Positions 29,117-40,107 of a DNA stretch of 64,000 bases are shown here, one piece after another (position 1 is the stretch's first letter; each line of letters begins with the position of its first letter). The DNA is from Alteromonas aquimaris. GTDB taxonomy: Bacteria > Pseudomonadota > Gammaproteobacteria > Enterobacterales > Alteromonadaceae. The stretch is from positions 467,613 to 531,612 of the forward strand of contig NZ_JAPFRD010000010.1 in NCBI RefSeq assembly GCF_026183695.1. The letters are read 5' to 3'. A model generated the notes under the pieces. It worked only from the letters and a program-made list of their open reading frames with translations, was not told the origin of the DNA and did no database searches. The position numbers and the translations under genes were made by a program.

Positions 29117-30427
29117 TTACATCAGTCGTTTTCTTAAGGGCGAGTCACCAACAATAATTTCCTGATTCGTTAAACTGACAAATTCGTTCAATGGAATGGC
29201 TTTCGAGAACAAATAGCCCTGCCCCATCGTCAATCCCACTTCACGAAGAATGTGCAACTGCTCGAGGGTTTCGATACCTTCGGCAATGACATCACACTGC
29301 TTCGCTTTCCCTATTACCCGTGCCGCCTCGATAATGGCTTTATTGATTGGATTATCGCTCAGTTCAAGCACGAAGCTTTTATCGATTTTTAAGGCGTTGA
29401 TATCCAGATCGCGTATATAAGCTAAATTTGAATAGCCCTTACCAAAATCGTCAACCGATATCCCTATTCCTAACTCTCGAATTTGCGAGAGTTGTTTCTT
29501 GACCATGAGTGAATTAGTCAGCGCGATATCTTCAGTTAATTCAAGCTCGATCCTTTTTAAATCAACTGCATAGCAATGACTTAAATATTTCAGATGACTA
29601 ATAAGTTTGCTGTCATATAGCTGCGTAGGGGAAATATTGACTGACATCATGATATCAATGCCTCTGGAATTCAGCTCAGCGACACTGTAAAAGGCTCTGT
29701 CAAATGTCCAGTAAGCCAGCTCTTGCATCATATTGTAAGATTCAGCAGCTTCGATCAGCGGACCAGGAAAAAGCACTCCGTCTAAGGGATGATTCCAGCG
29801 TAACAAACATTCCGCACCGATTATCTTTAGCGTATTTAAATCCACCTGCGGCTGGAAATACAGTTCTAGTTCGTTATTTTGCAAGGCACGTTTCAGATCG
29901 GCTTTTAGCGCTAGGCTCCTGCCAGTGGCGGGTTTTTCATGGCCGTTAATAAAAAAATAATTTTCGTACTTATTTTCTTTAGCTTGTTTTAAAGCCGCTT
30001 CCGCGCGAGACACAAAAGCCGTTAAATTAAAGCCTTGTGTGGAGGCGCTTGTCACACCAACGTTAAAGTCGGCGATAAATGCGTGGTTATCATAGTGCAT
30101 TGGCGTTTTAAAATGCTCTACCAAATGCTCAAATTTTGCTCGTAATTGCTTGTGACTTTTTTCGCCAGAAAAAACCACGCCAAAAACATCCCCACTAATA
30201 CGTCCTATCTCCACGTCATTACCAAACAAAAAGCGTATACGATTGGCAATTTCGAGCAAGAAACGATCGCCAACTTTCATACCTAAACTGGTTGTAACAT
30301 CAGAGAAACGCACAATATCTATGAGCATTAATGAAATATGCGAACCGACAGAAGCGCAGCGGTCAACCGTATCGATAAACGCGTATCGATTAGGAATGGT
30401 GGCGAGCGATGTATGCAAACTACTCAT
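29117..30427 (-). CDS. GGDEF-EAL domain protein, degenerate GGDEF
   Basis: A 436-residue soluble signalling protein with no membrane segment. The GGDEF domain (about 15 to 160) has GRISGDVFG in place of GGDEF, so cyclase activity is unlikely. The EAL domain (about 180 to 430) has ECLLRWNHP for EALLRWxHP, plus SVNISPTQL, ELTEDIAL, DDFGKGYSNLAYI, LKIDKSF and IAEGIET. The key metal and catalytic acids are present, so it may be a c-di-GMP phosphodiesterase. No sensory domain is visible. It is a single gene after astE, with about 100 bases between. Confidence 0.93.
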   Translation of the reverse strand: MSSLHTSLATIPNRYAFIDTVDRCASVGSHISLMLIDIVRFSDVTTSLGMKVGDRFLLEIANRIRFLFGNDVEIGRISGDVFGVVFSGEKSHKQLRAKFEHLVEHFKTPMHYDNHAFIADFNVGVTSASTQGFNLTAFVSRAEAALKQAKENKYENYFFINGHEKPATGRSLALKADLKRALQNNELELYFQPQVDLNTLKIIGAECLLRWNHPLDGVLFPGPLIEAAESYNMMQELAYWTFDRAFYSVAELNSRGIDIMMSVNISPTQLYDSKLISHLKYLSHCYAVDLKRIELELTEDIALTNSLMVKKQLSQIRELGIGISVDDFGKGYSNLAYIRDLDINALKIDKSFVLELSDNPINKAIIEAARVIGKAKQCDVIAEGIETLEQLHILREVGLTMGQGYLFSKAIPLNEFVSLTNQEIIVGDSPLRKRLM

Positions 30428-30750
30428 TGACCGAAAACTTCCTGCGCAACAAATTGCACTTCTAATATTAGCTATAGCTTATCAAAACACGGGGATATGG
30501 AATAGAGCAACTTAATGAAAGTATAATGCTGCATACGCAGGTATATAATTTCTACATCAGCGCAATGACTTTTAAATTCGCTGCCCAGTTTAAAAACTGG
30601 ATGAATTTTACCCTTTCCCACTTAACTAAACAATCTTCAGGTGTGAGTAAGAAAAAAAAGAGAAAAGCTTTTTTCATGAAAGCAGTTCTCTTCTTTCGTA
30701 TTTCAGCCATTTCGCCCCCGAACTTACAGCGCGAGAGAGATGACCTAATG
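30428..30750. other. Gap upstream of the EAL gene
   Basis: About 320 bases with no credible gene. It holds a short dyad CCAGTT-TAAA-AACTGG at 30585 and an AAAAGCTTTTTT run near 30665 that may help end the lipoprotein transcript. A plus-strand frame at 30526 to 30765 looks non-coding. Confidence 0.45.
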
Positions 30751-32727
30751 TTAAAGATGAGATAGATCGACAGGCACTCCTGAGGTCTTATACAAACGCC
30801 TTAAGTCCCATAGGATGTAATCGGGTACGTTTTCGCCAAACTCACCATATACATTCTGAAAATAAAAATGCCCATTATGAAAAAGATAGAACTCGTCATC
30901 CTGGCGATTAATTAGTTCCATTGAACGTTCATGAAAAAGTAAGCACTCTTCCTGGGTGGAAAGCACACCTGGGGTGCGACACTCTGAATTGCTGGCCCCA
31001 TTTCGTAACATGGTTCGCGAAATTTGAAGCGAATTTTCTTCAACCGTCCAAGTACCATAAAACCGGGTGACTTCATCTAGCGTGAGTTCTCCATCGCCGT
31101 TTTCATCATCCGTGGAGATAGTGTCGGCATCCCCATTTTCATGCAAAATAAAGTAGAACTGATTCAACGCAGACCCATCAAGGTCAAACTCAAAGGCATA
31201 AATGCCTGGTATTTCTTCCTTGTCCCAGGTTTTAGACTTTTCACTTAAATTGGCTTGATACACGTTTGCAAATGTTTCAACACCATTCGCATCACTCAAA
31301 TTCACCTGTACTTTGTCGACAAAATTATCGCTTGAAACTTTACGCATTGCCATAGAGGTAAACGGGAAAACGTAATCACTGAGCCAGGATTGCGTGCTGC
31401 TTACATACTCTAATATCAGTGCATCGTTTTCAAACAGCCAATTCGCAGTAATACCGGTGATTTCGCCAACCGCCGTCCCATCCGCATTGAAGGTAAACTT
31501 ATCAGCTCTTACATTAAAGTCGACCGCATCACTGTTGAGAGTCAACCCTTTACGGTTGCCCTGGTCCGCCAGGGGAATGTGCAGCGTTGTAGGTGTAGCA
31601 AACGAAATGAGGTATGTATCCATCGTGGCGGTAACTAACTCAGACGTTTCGACGACCTCATTTTCGCGTTCTGGATCATCAGGGAATAAAGTTTCGTGCG
31701 TATAGCGAACTGCTAAGCCAAGGGTGTCATCGGATTCACTCACCATCCTCAGGTTAACTTTCTGCAAGCCGTGTAAACGGCGCACACTTTGTTGAGGCTC
31801 ACCTTCAAATGAAAAGCTCTCAGTGTAGCTTTCTTTGGCAAACTGAATGTCCAGGCTGCTACCTGAATGTTTCCAAGAAAAATCTACATTTTGATATTTC
31901 CCAGTATTGTCGGCGTTAAATTTAAACGCGTGATTTGCCATCTCGGTTCCGGCGAAATCGAGAAAATACAATTCAAAAGATGTGGGAAACGTCAAAGCAC
32001 TGTCATAGATAGTGGGATCATCCAGGGTTTCTTTTTGCGCAGCGGTAAACTCTTCGGTAAGGAGAACCGAATTGACATATTCGTGCATGACTTCGCTATA
32101 TCGCATAAGCTCGAGTGTATCGTCGAAGCCAGGCGGCAGAGCGAGTTCTGCATTATCTACAGCTTTATCAATCGCCACTTTTATCGCGGTAGCCAGGGTA
32201 AGAATATCTTGCTGAGATATATTTTCAGAAAGTCTTTCTACCACCGCTTGGGAATGAACTTCTTCACTTTCATTGGCTTCAATCAGTAAGCCATATTTCG
32301 CAGTAGTGAGATGGCTGACAATCACACCAAAATTTTCACTTGCCACTAAAACCTTGTCGTCGCCAGCGTCTTCAACCAGTTCATTTAATTCGCCCACCAG
32401 GGAGATTAAACCGGCCGTGATCTGACTTCCTGTTCCCATTGCTTTTATGGTGACAAATTTATCTAAGTCGCTGTCTACGAATTCAAGTTGAAAGGAATAG
32501 TGGCCATCGTTATCGGTGGTGGTGGTATGATCGGTCTCTACACCATCCAACATTAATGTGACATCGGCACCAGCGAGCGGCGCATCAGTAGCTATGCCAT
32601 TAATCGTTAATCTGATTTTTTCTTCTACGGGAGGAGATTGAGTAACAGTTTGAGAGGAAGAACCCCCGCCACCACATCCCAACAGCGAGAGGGATAGTGC
32701 GCAGAGCACAACAGTAAATCGTTTCAT
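30751..32727 (-). CDS. Large lipoprotein with a carboxypeptidase-regulatory-like domain
   Basis: A 658-residue protein with the signal MKRFTVVLCALSLSLLGC, a lipobox with the cysteine at about residue 18, then GGGGSSS. An Ig-like carboxypeptidase-regulatory segment spans about 38 to 110 (IRLTINGIATDAPLAGADVTL... HYSFQLEF). The remainder is beta-rich and acidic with no family I recognise, including a DDENGDGELTLDEV stretch (about 572 to 585) that looks like an EF-hand loop. AAGGAT lies before ATG. It is a single gene; the role is unknown, probably cell-surface or periplasmic. The calcium loop is an inference. Confidence 0.85.
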   Translation of the reverse strand: MKRFTVVLCALSLSLLGCGGGGSSSQTVTQSPPVEEKIRLTINGIATDAPLAGADVTLMLDGVETDHTTTTDNDGHYSFQLEFVDSDLDKFVTIKAMGTGSQITAGLISLVGELNELVEDAGDDKVLVASENFGVIVSHLTTAKYGLLIEANESEEVHSQAVVERLSENISQQDILTLATAIKVAIDKAVDNAELALPPGFDDTLELMRYSEVMHEYVNSVLLTEEFTAAQKETLDDPTIYDSALTFPTSFELYFLDFAGTEMANHAFKFNADNTGKYQNVDFSWKHSGSSLDIQFAKESYTESFSFEGEPQQSVRRLHGLQKVNLRMVSESDDTLGLAVRYTHETLFPDDPERENEVVETSELVTATMDTYLISFATPTTLHIPLADQGNRKGLTLNSDAVDFNVRADKFTFNADGTAVGEITGITANWLFENDALILEYVSSTQSWLSDYVFPFTSMAMRKVSSDNFVDKVQVNLSDANGVETFANVYQANLSEKSKTWDKEEIPGIYAFEFDLDGSALNQFYFILHENGDADTISTDDENGDGELTLDEVTRFYGTWTVEENSLQISRTMLRNGASNSECRTPGVLSTQEECLLFHERSMELINRQDDEFYLFHNGHFYFQNVYGEFGENVPDYILWDLRRLYKTSGVPVDLSHL

Positions 32728-32900
32728 ATTTTATCCTTAGGTACTACTTGTCCAGACCAACCCACTCAATGAACAGCCAGACGCATCGACTAACGTTTAT
32801 AAATAATGACTACACAGTCGGCGAAGGGATTCTAGAAGGATTGAGGGGGTGGGTAAAGGGAATTTTTTAAACGAAAGTAAATATAGATTATGACGAGGGT

Positions 32901-32928
32901 GCAGTTGGGAGATATAACTCCCAACTGC
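32901..32928. terminator. Hairpin after glgP
   Basis: GCAGTTGGGAG and CTCCCAACTGC form a perfect 11-base-pair stem around ATATAA, eight bases past the glgP stop. No T-run follows on the minus strand, so termination there may need help. Confidence 0.5.
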
Positions 32929-32934
32929 TTAAGT

Positions 32935-35415
32935 TTATTTCACTTCGCAGGCACGAAGCTTCCAAATTTTATCCACATAATCCTGAATAGAACGGTCTGA
33001 AGTAAACTTACCCATCTTAGCGGTGTTAATAATGGCCATTTTGGCCCAACGCGTTTTATCGCGATACGCCTCATCAACCTTGATTTGGGCGTCAGAGTAA
33101 GCGCGAAAATCCGCTAACACCATGTAAGCATCACCTTCATCTAGCAAACTTTGTTTGATTGATACCAATGCGCCTGGTTGACCCGGGGTAAAATAATCGG
33201 TTTCAAGCCAGTCAAGTATTGCCTTGATTTCTGCGTCTCGGTAATAGTAATCAAGGGGGTTATACCCGTCGTTTTTAAGCGCATCAACTTCGTCTACCGT
33301 CAGTCCAAAAATAAAAATATTGTCATCACCTACTTCCTCTGCGATTTCAATATTGGCCCCGTCCAGTGTTCCGATTGTCAATGCACCGTTAAGCGCCAAC
33401 TTCATATTTCCTGTTCCGGACGCTTCTTTTCCTGCGGTACTGATTTGTTCAGATACATCTGAAGCGGGGATCATTTTTTCGGCCAACGAAACCCGATAAT
33501 TGGGCATAAACACCACTTTAATTTTATTCTTCACCCGCGGGTCGTTATTGATTTTATTACCCACCATATTAATGGCGTAAATAATGTCTTTTGCAAGACG
33601 ATAGCCTGGTGCGGCTTTCGCGCCAAAGATAAAAACTCGAGGGTGCATATCGTAATCGGGGTTTTCTAAAATACGGCGATATAACGCCATTATATGCAGT
33701 AGATTTAAATGTTGACGCTTGTATTCATGTAAACGTTTTATTTGCACGTCAAAAATTGCATTAACGTCAACATCAATATCTAAAGAGTGTTTTATCTCTT
33801 TTGCCAGACGTTGTTTATTAGCGTGTTTAACCTGCATAAACTGTTTTTGGAAAGTTTTATTTTCAGCGTGTTTTGACAAACCTTCCAGCTTGTTCAGGTC
33901 TAGCGGCCAGTCGTTACCAATTTTCTTGTCGATTAACGCTGATAATGCTGGGTTACAGGCTTTTAACCACCGTCGCGGGGTGATGCCATTTGTCACATTG
34001 GTAATTTTACCAGGCCATAACGCTTCGAACTCTGGGAACAAATTCTGTTTAACTAAGTGTGAATGAATTTCCGCCACCCCATTTACGGCGAACGACCCAA
34101 TTACAGACAAATTGCCCATGCGGACCATTTTCTCGTTGCCTTCTTCGATGATAGAAAGTTTGGCTTTTTTCTCATTGTCTCCTGGCCATTTTTTATCAAC
34201 TAATGCCATGAAACGATGGTTTATTTCGTAAATGATCTCTAAGTGCCGCGGTAGGATCTTCTCAATCATTCGCGCAGGCCATTTTTCAAGCGCTTCAGGT
34301 AACAAGGTATGGTTTGTATAAGCGAATACCTGTGTACAGATGTTCCAGGCTTTATCCCAATCAAGCTCAGCGCGATCAACCAGGATACGCATTAGTTCCG
34401 GGATCGCGATGGCAGGATGCGTGTCATTCAGTTGTATCACGACCTGTTCGACAAAGCGGCTCCAATCATCGCCATGGGCACGCTTATAGCGACGAATAAT
34501 ATCTTTTAACGAACATGAACAGAAAAAGTATTGTTGGACGAGACGCAACTCTTTACCCGCTTCCGTTTCGTCATTAGGGTAAAGAACTTTGGATATAGTT
34601 TCTGCGTGTACGTTTTCCCGTTGCGCATCCACATACCCACCAGCGTTAAACACGTCCCAGTTAAAATAATCCGACGCTTCGCTCTGCCACAAGCGTAACA
34701 CGTTGACGGTTTTACCTTCATAGCCCACGACAGGAATGTCCCACGGCACACCTTTCACCGTCACCCCCGGGTGCCATTCTTTTTGAATGCGCCCATTTTC
34801 CCCATACTTTGTTTCTACATATCCATACAGCGAGACCTCCTGAATAGATTCAGGACGACAAATCTCCCATGGATTACCGTAGTCACGCCAGCTATCAGGC
34901 CGCTCAATCTGGGCACCGCTTTTAATTTCCTGCCTAAAAAGGCCATGTTCATAGTGAATACCATAACCAATAGCAGGCAGTTCCATGGTAGCCAGTGAAT
35001 CAATAAAACAGGCGGCAAGACGCCCTAACCCACCGTTCCCCAATGCCATATCAGGCTCTTCTTCCATGATATCTGTCAGCTCAACTCCAAGCTCCTTTAA
35101 CGCTTCTTGCGCCGTATCAAACAGACCCAGGTTATGCATATTATTTGAAAGTAATCGACCCATCAGAAATTCAGCGGAAAAATAGTGCACGGCTCGAGTA
35201 TCATTCAGATAATGCGTTTTCTGCGTTTTACGTAACCCTTCTAATACATTCTCCTGGATGGCGGCGCAGGTGGCTTTCCACCATGCATGATTATTTGCTT
35301 TATTTTCATCAGTACCCAAGGTGCAGTGAAGGTGACGTATTACTGCCTCTTTGAAATCGATTTTATTGATGGCCTCAGAGGCCGTTGTAGACGGAGCTTT
35401 TGCTTTGCGACTCAT
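32935..35415 (-). CDS. glgP: Glycogen/alpha-glucan phosphorylase
   Basis: Family GT35 enzyme that releases glucose-1-phosphate from glycogen or maltodextrin with pyridoxal phosphate. The PLP-lysine lies in [23 protein letters not shown] (about residue 670). [11 protein letters not shown] (about 127 to 137), the phosphate-site HEYKRQHLN segment and the length of 826 residues are typical. It is followed across about 200 bases by pgm on the same strand, which would convert the product to glucose-6-phosphate. ATG and MSRKAKAPS start are unremarkable. Confidence 0.97.
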   Translation of the reverse strand: MSRKAKAPSTTASEAINKIDFKEAVIRHLHCTLGTDENKANNHAWWKATCAAIQENVLEGLRKTQKTHYLNDTRAVHYFSAEFLMGRLLSNNMHNLGLFDTAQEALKELGVELTDIMEEEPDMALGNGGLGRLAACFIDSLATMELPAIGYGIHYEHGLFRQEIKSGAQIERPDSWRDYGNPWEICRPESIQEVSLYGYVETKYGENGRIQKEWHPGVTVKGVPWDIPVVGYEGKTVNVLRLWQSEASDYFNWDVFNAGGYVDAQRENVHAETISKVLYPNDETEAGKELRLVQQYFFCSCSLKDIIRRYKRAHGDDWSRFVEQVVIQLNDTHPAIAIPELMRILVDRAELDWDKAWNICTQVFAYTNHTLLPEALEKWPARMIEKILPRHLEIIYEINHRFMALVDKKWPGDNEKKAKLSIIEEGNEKMVRMGNLSVIGSFAVNGVAEIHSHLVKQNLFPEFEALWPGKITNVTNGITPRRWLKACNPALSALIDKKIGNDWPLDLNKLEGLSKHAENKTFQKQFMQVKHANKQRLAKEIKHSLDIDVDVNAIFDVQIKRLHEYKRQHLNLLHIMALYRRILENPDYDMHPRVFIFGAKAAPGYRLAKDIIYAINMVGNKINNDPRVKNKIKVVFMPNYRVSLAEKMIPASDVSEQISTAGKEASGTGNMKLALNGALTIGTLDGANIEIAEEVGDDNIFIFGLTVDEVDALKNDGYNPLDYYYRDAEIKAILDWLETDYFTPGQPGALVSIKQSLLDEGDAYMVLADFRAYSDAQIKVDEAYRDKTRWAKMAIINTAKMGKFTSDRSIQDYVDKIWKLRACEVK

Positions 35416-35623
35416 GGGATGATTCTCACCGTGTTAGTTACCACAGGCATAAGGTGGTAATTAAGTTACGAAAACTGTTGAATGAAAACCAATATAGCAG
35501 CGTTTTAAGCAGCAATGTGTTAACAAAGTGTTAAATTATGCATTATTTTTCATGAAAACGTATGCAAGCCAACAAATCTTAACGCTTTGTTAACAATAAG
35601 ATTGAAAGTTTATTACATTTTCA

Positions 35624-37276
35624 TTAGTGGATGATGCTATTGACTAATTTTTGCGCTTCGTCCAGCAATAGTTGTAAGTGAGATTGACCTTTGAAGCTTT
35701 CAGCATAGATCTTATAAATTTGCTCGGTCCCGGAAGGGCGAGCGGCGAACCATCCATTTTCAGTAACTACTTTAACCCCACCTATCGCTGCACCATTCCC
35801 AGGCGCATGAGTTTGTACGGCAACAATCGGTTCACCTGCTAAAGAGTCATCTTTGATCACACTGGCATCCATCTGTAAAAGCTTTTTCTTTTGCACTAAC
35901 GTAGCAGCTACGTCCTTCCTGATATAAACCGGCTCTCCAAAATGTGCGGTGAGTGCTTGGTAATGTAGACCAGGATCACTGCCTGTCACCGCCAGGATTT
36001 CAGCAGCCAGCAAGCACATAATAAATCCGTCTTTATCTGTTGCCCATGTTTCTCCATCGCGCTGTAAGAAAATGCCACCCGCACTTTCTTCACCTGCAAA
36101 GCCAATTTCTTTATTAGCCAGCCCCTGTACAAACCATTTAAAACCCACTGGCATTTCAGCCAGTTGCTTATCCAACCGTCCCACCACACGGTTAACCATA
36201 CTACTGGAAACTAACGTCTTTCCTACTTTCAAAGTCGCAGGCCACTGTTTACGATGGCGGTATAAATAATCAATAGCCACCGCCAAGTAATGATTGGGAT
36301 TCATCAGCCCAACGCTTTTGCACACAATTCCGTGGCGATCAAAATCAGGATCATTTCCCCACGCGAGGTCAAACTTGTCTTTAAGCTCAATTAAGCCGGC
36401 CATAGCACATGCAGATGAGCAATCCATGCGTAACTTGCCATCTTTATCACGGCGCATAAAGGCGAAACGCTGGTCAACGTTTTTGTTAACCACTGTGATA
36501 TTAAGACCATATTTTTCTGCGATACGCTCCCAGTAACCGATTCCGGCTCCGCCAAGGGGATCGGTGCCAAGCTTTAAATTTGCTTTTGCAATGGCTTCCA
36601 TATCAATGACCTGGTACAGATCATCGATGTAAGGTTCCATAAAATCTTCTTCTTTGACAAATCCTGATAGCCAGGCTTGTTCCAAAGATAACATTTTCAC
36701 ATTTCGATTCTGTTCAGCAATTAAAGCATTAGCCCGAACCTCGATGGCCTTGGTGACATCACTATCAGCGGGTCCGCCATGAGGGGGATTGTATTTAAAA
36801 CCGCCATCTTCTGGTGGATTATGGGAAGGCGTAATTACCACACCATCAGCGCTAACAAGCTCATTAGCAAGGTTATGGCGAATAATGGTACGCGAAATTA
36901 CGGGTGTAGGCGTGAAGCCTTGGCTCGCATTGTCCTTTAACTGTATTACCACATTCACCTTATTGGCGGCTAGTACCTGAATAGCGGTAAGCATTGCCGG
37001 TTCGGATAACGCATGGGTATCTTTACCAATAAATAAGGGACCGGTTATAGTGTTTGCTTTGCGATATTCTGCCAAGGCTTGACAGATTGCGGCGATATGC
37101 ATTTCATTGAAAGTACGCTTCGCAGCACTACCACGGTGACCTGATGTGCCAAAGCTCACTGCCTGGGCGGGATCGGAGGGGTCTGGCGTCAATGTATAAT
37201 ACTGACTAACTAATTCAGCAACATTTATCAGTTGATCAGAAGCGGCTGGCTGGCCCGCTTGTTCGTGTAGTGCCAT
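35624..37276 (-). CDS. pgm: Phosphoglucomutase (alpha-D-glucose phosphate-specific)
   Basis: Interconverts glucose-1-phosphate and glucose-6-phosphate. The active-site phosphoserine loop is [11 protein letters not shown] (about 150 to 160), the metal loop is NDPDFDRHG (about 315 to 323) and the phosphate-binding [16 protein letters not shown] is near the end. The 550 residues match the enterobacterial Pgm. It lies 28 bases after seqA, the same seqA-pgm pair as in E. coli, and likely shares its transcript. Confidence 0.97.
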   Translation of the reverse strand: MALHEQAGQPAASDQLINVAELVSQYYTLTPDPSDPAQAVSFGTSGHRGSAAKRTFNEMHIAAICQALAEYRKANTITGPLFIGKDTHALSEPAMLTAIQVLAANKVNVVIQLKDNASQGFTPTPVISRTIIRHNLANELVSADGVVITPSHNPPEDGGFKYNPPHGGPADSDVTKAIEVRANALIAEQNRNVKMLSLEQAWLSGFVKEEDFMEPYIDDLYQVIDMEAIAKANLKLGTDPLGGAGIGYWERIAEKYGLNITVVNKNVDQRFAFMRRDKDGKLRMDCSSACAMAGLIELKDKFDLAWGNDPDFDRHGIVCKSVGLMNPNHYLAVAIDYLYRHRKQWPATLKVGKTLVSSSMVNRVVGRLDKQLAEMPVGFKWFVQGLANKEIGFAGEESAGGIFLQRDGETWATDKDGFIMCLLAAEILAVTGSDPGLHYQALTAHFGEPVYIRKDVAATLVQKKKLLQMDASVIKDDSLAGEPIVAVQTHAPGNGAAIGGVKVVTENGWFAARPSGTEQIYKIYAESFKGQSHLQLLLDEAQKLVNSIIH

Positions 37277-37304
37277 TGAAGGTCCTTAATTCAATTACTA
37301 AAAT

Positions 37305-37865
37305 CTATTTTTCTACGGTCTCTGGTGCGAAGCGACCAGTAATCTCATCAATAATTTCCGAACTGTAGCCAAGCGTTTCCAACACTTCCTTTAACATGGC
37401 TACTTTCTTCGCAGAATTGTTGTTGGTGACCACCCAAAATGGACTATCCGGAATAGATTTGGGATTGGTACTAGAACCGTTTTCAAGTAATGCTTCTTTG
37501 CTTTGCGCGAAATAGATTCGGTTCTTTCCTCGAATCTGCTCAACTTTACCAAAGTCATTACCATGTAGTTGAAACAGTTGCGCTAACACGAAAAGGAACT
37601 GATCCACGCGTTTGCTAAACCTTGCCAGTTCCGCTTCAGAAACCCTTTCTAAGATGTCATGGCTTTCAGCTGAACAATCAGTTCGCGTAGTTTGCATTGG
37701 GGGTTTAACTTTTTCAATCGTGTCGTTCGGTGCTTGTTTGCCAGCCGGGGCCGGGGTTTCAGGCATGAGTAAGCGCCGCAAAATGTCAGAGGCGCTTTCC
37801 CCAATGTGCTTTGTCTGCCCAGCAATAAATGCGTATAAATCTTCATCAATATCAATTGTTTTCAT
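37305..37865 (-). CDS. seqA: Replication-initiation negative modulator SeqA
   Basis: Binds hemimethylated GATC sites and sequesters the origin after initiation. The N-terminal oligomerisation domain MKTIDIDEDLYAFIAG (about 1 to 35) and the C-terminal DNA-binding domain (about 105 to 180, GSSTNPKSIPDSPFWVVTNNNSAKK) are both clear. The 186 residues are normal. It implies Dam methylation in this organism. The linker is P- and T-rich. It heads the seqA-pgm unit. A TATAAT lies at 37891 to 37896 on the minus strand, so the promoter is probably there. Confidence 0.97.
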   Translation of the reverse strand: MKTIDIDEDLYAFIAGQTKHIGESASDILRRLLMPETPAPAGKQAPNDTIEKVKPPMQTTRTDCSAESHDILERVSEAELARFSKRVDQFLFVLAQLFQLHGNDFGKVEQIRGKNRIYFAQSKEALLENGSSTNPKSIPDSPFWVVTNNNSAKKVAMLKEVLETLGYSSEIIDEITGRFAPETVEK

Positions 37866-38196
37866 AATTACTTCCTATTGAGAACGACTCATTATAGACA
37901 ACCTGACTCGATGCTGCAGTAGTTAAAACCGTCAAAATCACCCTGTTTACCAATTTAGCGACCAAAGTAGCTTCTTTGTGCAAGCATTGGTCGAAAATGT
38001 ATCTCGTACATTGACATGGAGGAGATATATTTTTAAACAGAGATCTTTAAGCGTAGCCACTGAACTTCTGATTTTATGCATTAAAAGGAATCTTCATCAC
38101 TTTTAGTACACGTACCCTATACTTAAGTATCAGAGCACTCACCTATTCTTGCAAACAACTTGCTAGGATGTGGCACATGGGAGTTGATGTCAGGAT
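37866..38196. other. Divergent gap between seqA and the MoxR gene
   Basis: About 330 bases. It contains a seqA -10 candidate (TATAAT on minus, 37891 to 37896, no strong -35) and on the plus strand a TTGACA at 38011 with only a weak -10 17 bases on, plus a TATACT at 38118. No gene is seen. Confidence 0.5.
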
Positions 38197-39120
38197 ATGA
38201 ACATGAATGCACGATTTCACGCTGTGGTAAAAGCTTTGGGCCAGCATATTATTGGTAAGCAGGAACAAATTAAACTCGCCATTACGTGTCTGATAGCGAA
38301 TGGCCATTTACTTATCGAAGATTTGCCTGGGATGGGTAAAACCACACTTTCACATGGGTTAGCTAGTGCCTTTGGCTTAAATTTCTCGCGCATACAGTTC
38401 ACCTCAGATTTGTTACCCGCAGATATGCTGGGAGTCAATATTTTTGACAGTCAACAACACGAATTTACGTTTAAACCTGGGCCACTGTTTAACCAATTGG
38501 TGTTAGCAGATGAAATTAATCGCGCCAGTCCAAAAACACAGAGTGCGTTGTTAGAGGCTATGGAAGAACATCAGGTAAGTGTAGATGGAACAACTTACGC
38601 GCTTCCCCGCCCCTTTTTTGTTATTGGCACGCAAAATCCAAGTTACCAATCGGGTACATACCCTCTGCCTGAATCACAGCTTGACCGATTTCTAATGCGC
38701 ATTTCTCTGGGTTACCCGAGCTGGGAAGCAGAAACAGCCATGTTGCAAGGGGGAGGCAACAGGCAGCAGTTCACAATGCCGGAAGTTATTTCCACCGCAG
38801 ACTTGCTTGTCTATCAGCAGGAAGTCAATCAAATTCACTGTAGCGATAATGTGATCAGTTATATTTTGCGCTTAGTTACGCAAAGCAGAGAAGAAGGTGT
38901 CTACCCAAACGCCTTATCACCAAGAGCGAGTAAAGCGTTACTTCAAGCGGCCAAGGCTTGGGCTTATCTGCATGCGCGCGAGTTTGTCGTGCCGGAAGAT
39001 ATTCAGGCTGTATTTGTGGCAGTTGCCGAACATAGATTGCGCTCAGAACGTGATGACCCTCGCGAACAAAAAGTCCTTAGTGAACGCCTGTTAGAAAGTG
39101 TTGATCCCATTGCAGCGTGA
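38197..39120 (+). CDS. MoxR family AAA+ ATPase
   Basis: A 307-residue ATPase thought to act as chaperone or activator for partner proteins. Walker A is LPGMGKTT (about 49 to 56), Walker B LADEINRA (about 109 to 116), sensor 1 GTQNPS (about 148 to 153) and the GTYPLPESQLDRFLM region follows. ATG 38203 has AGGA seven bases upstream and may be the true start, two codons into this frame. It begins a MoxR-DUF58-transglutaminase operon, with nine bases to the next gene. Confidence 0.95.
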   Translation: MNMNARFHAVVKALGQHIIGKQEQIKLAITCLIANGHLLIEDLPGMGKTTLSHGLASAFGLNFSRIQFTSDLLPADMLGVNIFDSQQHEFTFKPGPLFNQLVLADEINRASPKTQSALLEAMEEHQVSVDGTTYALPRPFFVIGTQNPSYQSGTYPLPESQLDRFLMRISLGYPSWEAETAMLQGGGNRQQFTMPEVISTADLLVYQQEVNQIHCSDNVISYILRLVTQSREEGVYPNALSPRASKALLQAAKAWAYLHAREFVVPEDIQAVFVAVAEHRLRSERDDPREQKVLSERLLESVDPIAA

Positions 39121-39129
39121 GGCATAAGA

Positions 39130-40107
39130 ATGCTCAATTATGTCAAACAAAGTTGGCAAGGTCGGGTAAATCAATGGCTGAATAAACGGATCCCAGCGGC
39201 CTCAAAACAGCGCCTGAATTTACGTTCGATATTTATTTTCCCTACCTGGTTCGGATTAGGTTACCTCGTTACCTGTGCAGGGTTATTCATTTTAGGAACC
39301 AATTACCAGAATAACTTAATGCTATTGCTTTTCGATTTGCTCCTTGGCTTATTTTTACTTAATCTGTTCGCCAGTTATATGAACTTTTCACGCCTGCAAA
39401 TTCATGCCCTTCCCATTCAACCTGTGTTTGCTGGGGGTCACGCTTCATTAGCTATTCACCTGCAGCCCACCGATGAGGATGCACTTGCGCACGGCATGGT
39501 AAATGCCTGTTGGTGGAACGATAACACCGTACAATGTGTAGATTTGGACTCAGGGTACACGCGGATAAGCTTGCCCTACTTTACGCCCAAGCGGGGCATC
39601 TACTCATTACCCAGGGTGACACTTTTCAGTGAGTACCCCTTTGGCCTTTACCGCTGTTGGACCCACCTTAACCTGGATCAACATGTAATGGTATATCCAG
39701 CCCCGCATGCATCTAAAGTTCAATTACAGTTTAAACCTGGAAATGGTGAACAATATTCCACGCAACAAGAAGGACATGACGACTTTTACGCCTTACGTCC
39801 CTACCAGCAAGGTGAACCGCTTCATCGAGTAGCTTGGAAAAACGTGGCGAAAGGCGGTGAATGGGTAAGTAAATCATTTAGTCATGTACAGTCGCAGGCG
39901 GGTTATCTCGAGCTCATCACACCATGTTCCGATACAGAGCTTGAGTTAAGCCGCCTGTGTTACCAAATATTAACGCTTTCTGAGAATAACATATTGTTCG
40001 GTTTGAAACTGGGTAATGCGACAATCGAACCGTCTCAAGGAGAGCAACATAAGCACCGTTGTCTAGCTGCCTTAGCACACTACCCCACGACAGGCGAAAT
40101 AGTGTGA
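39130..40107 (+). CDS. DUF58 domain protein
   Basis: A 325-residue membrane protein. Two membrane helices lie at about 36 to 55 and 62 to 85. The DUF58 signature, ALRPYQQGEPLHRVAWKNVAKG (about 225 to 247), is present with the conserved Gly and Arg-x-x-W. A GAGG lies before ATG. In other bacteria such proteins work with MoxR ATPases and may have an altered von Willebrand-like fold; the target is unknown. It overlaps the transglutaminase gene by four bases. Confidence 0.92.
   Translation: MLNYVKQSWQGRVNQWLNKRIPAASKQRLNLRSIFIFPTWFGLGYLVTCAGLFILGTNYQNNLMLLLFDLLLGLFLLNLFASYMNFSRLQIHALPIQPVFAGGHASLAIHLQPTDEDALAHGMVNACWWNDNTVQCVDLDSGYTRISLPYFTPKRGIYSLPRVTLFSEYPFGLYRCWTHLNLDQHVMVYPAPHASKVQLQFKPGNGEQYSTQQEGHDDFYALRPYQQGEPLHRVAWKNVAKGGEWVSKSFSHVQSQAGYLELITPCSDTELELSRLCYQILTLSENNILFGLKLGNATIEPSQGEQHKHRCLAALAHYPTTGEIV

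Noticed and set aside
30526..30765. Plus-strand 79-residue frame
   Set aside because: No ribosome site, K-rich run and no protein-like pattern; it lies in a gap and runs into the antisense of the lipoprotein gene.
38011..38039. TTGACA as a MoxR-operon promoter
   Set aside because: Only a poor -10 (TAAACA) lies 17 bases on, so I do not list it as a promoter.
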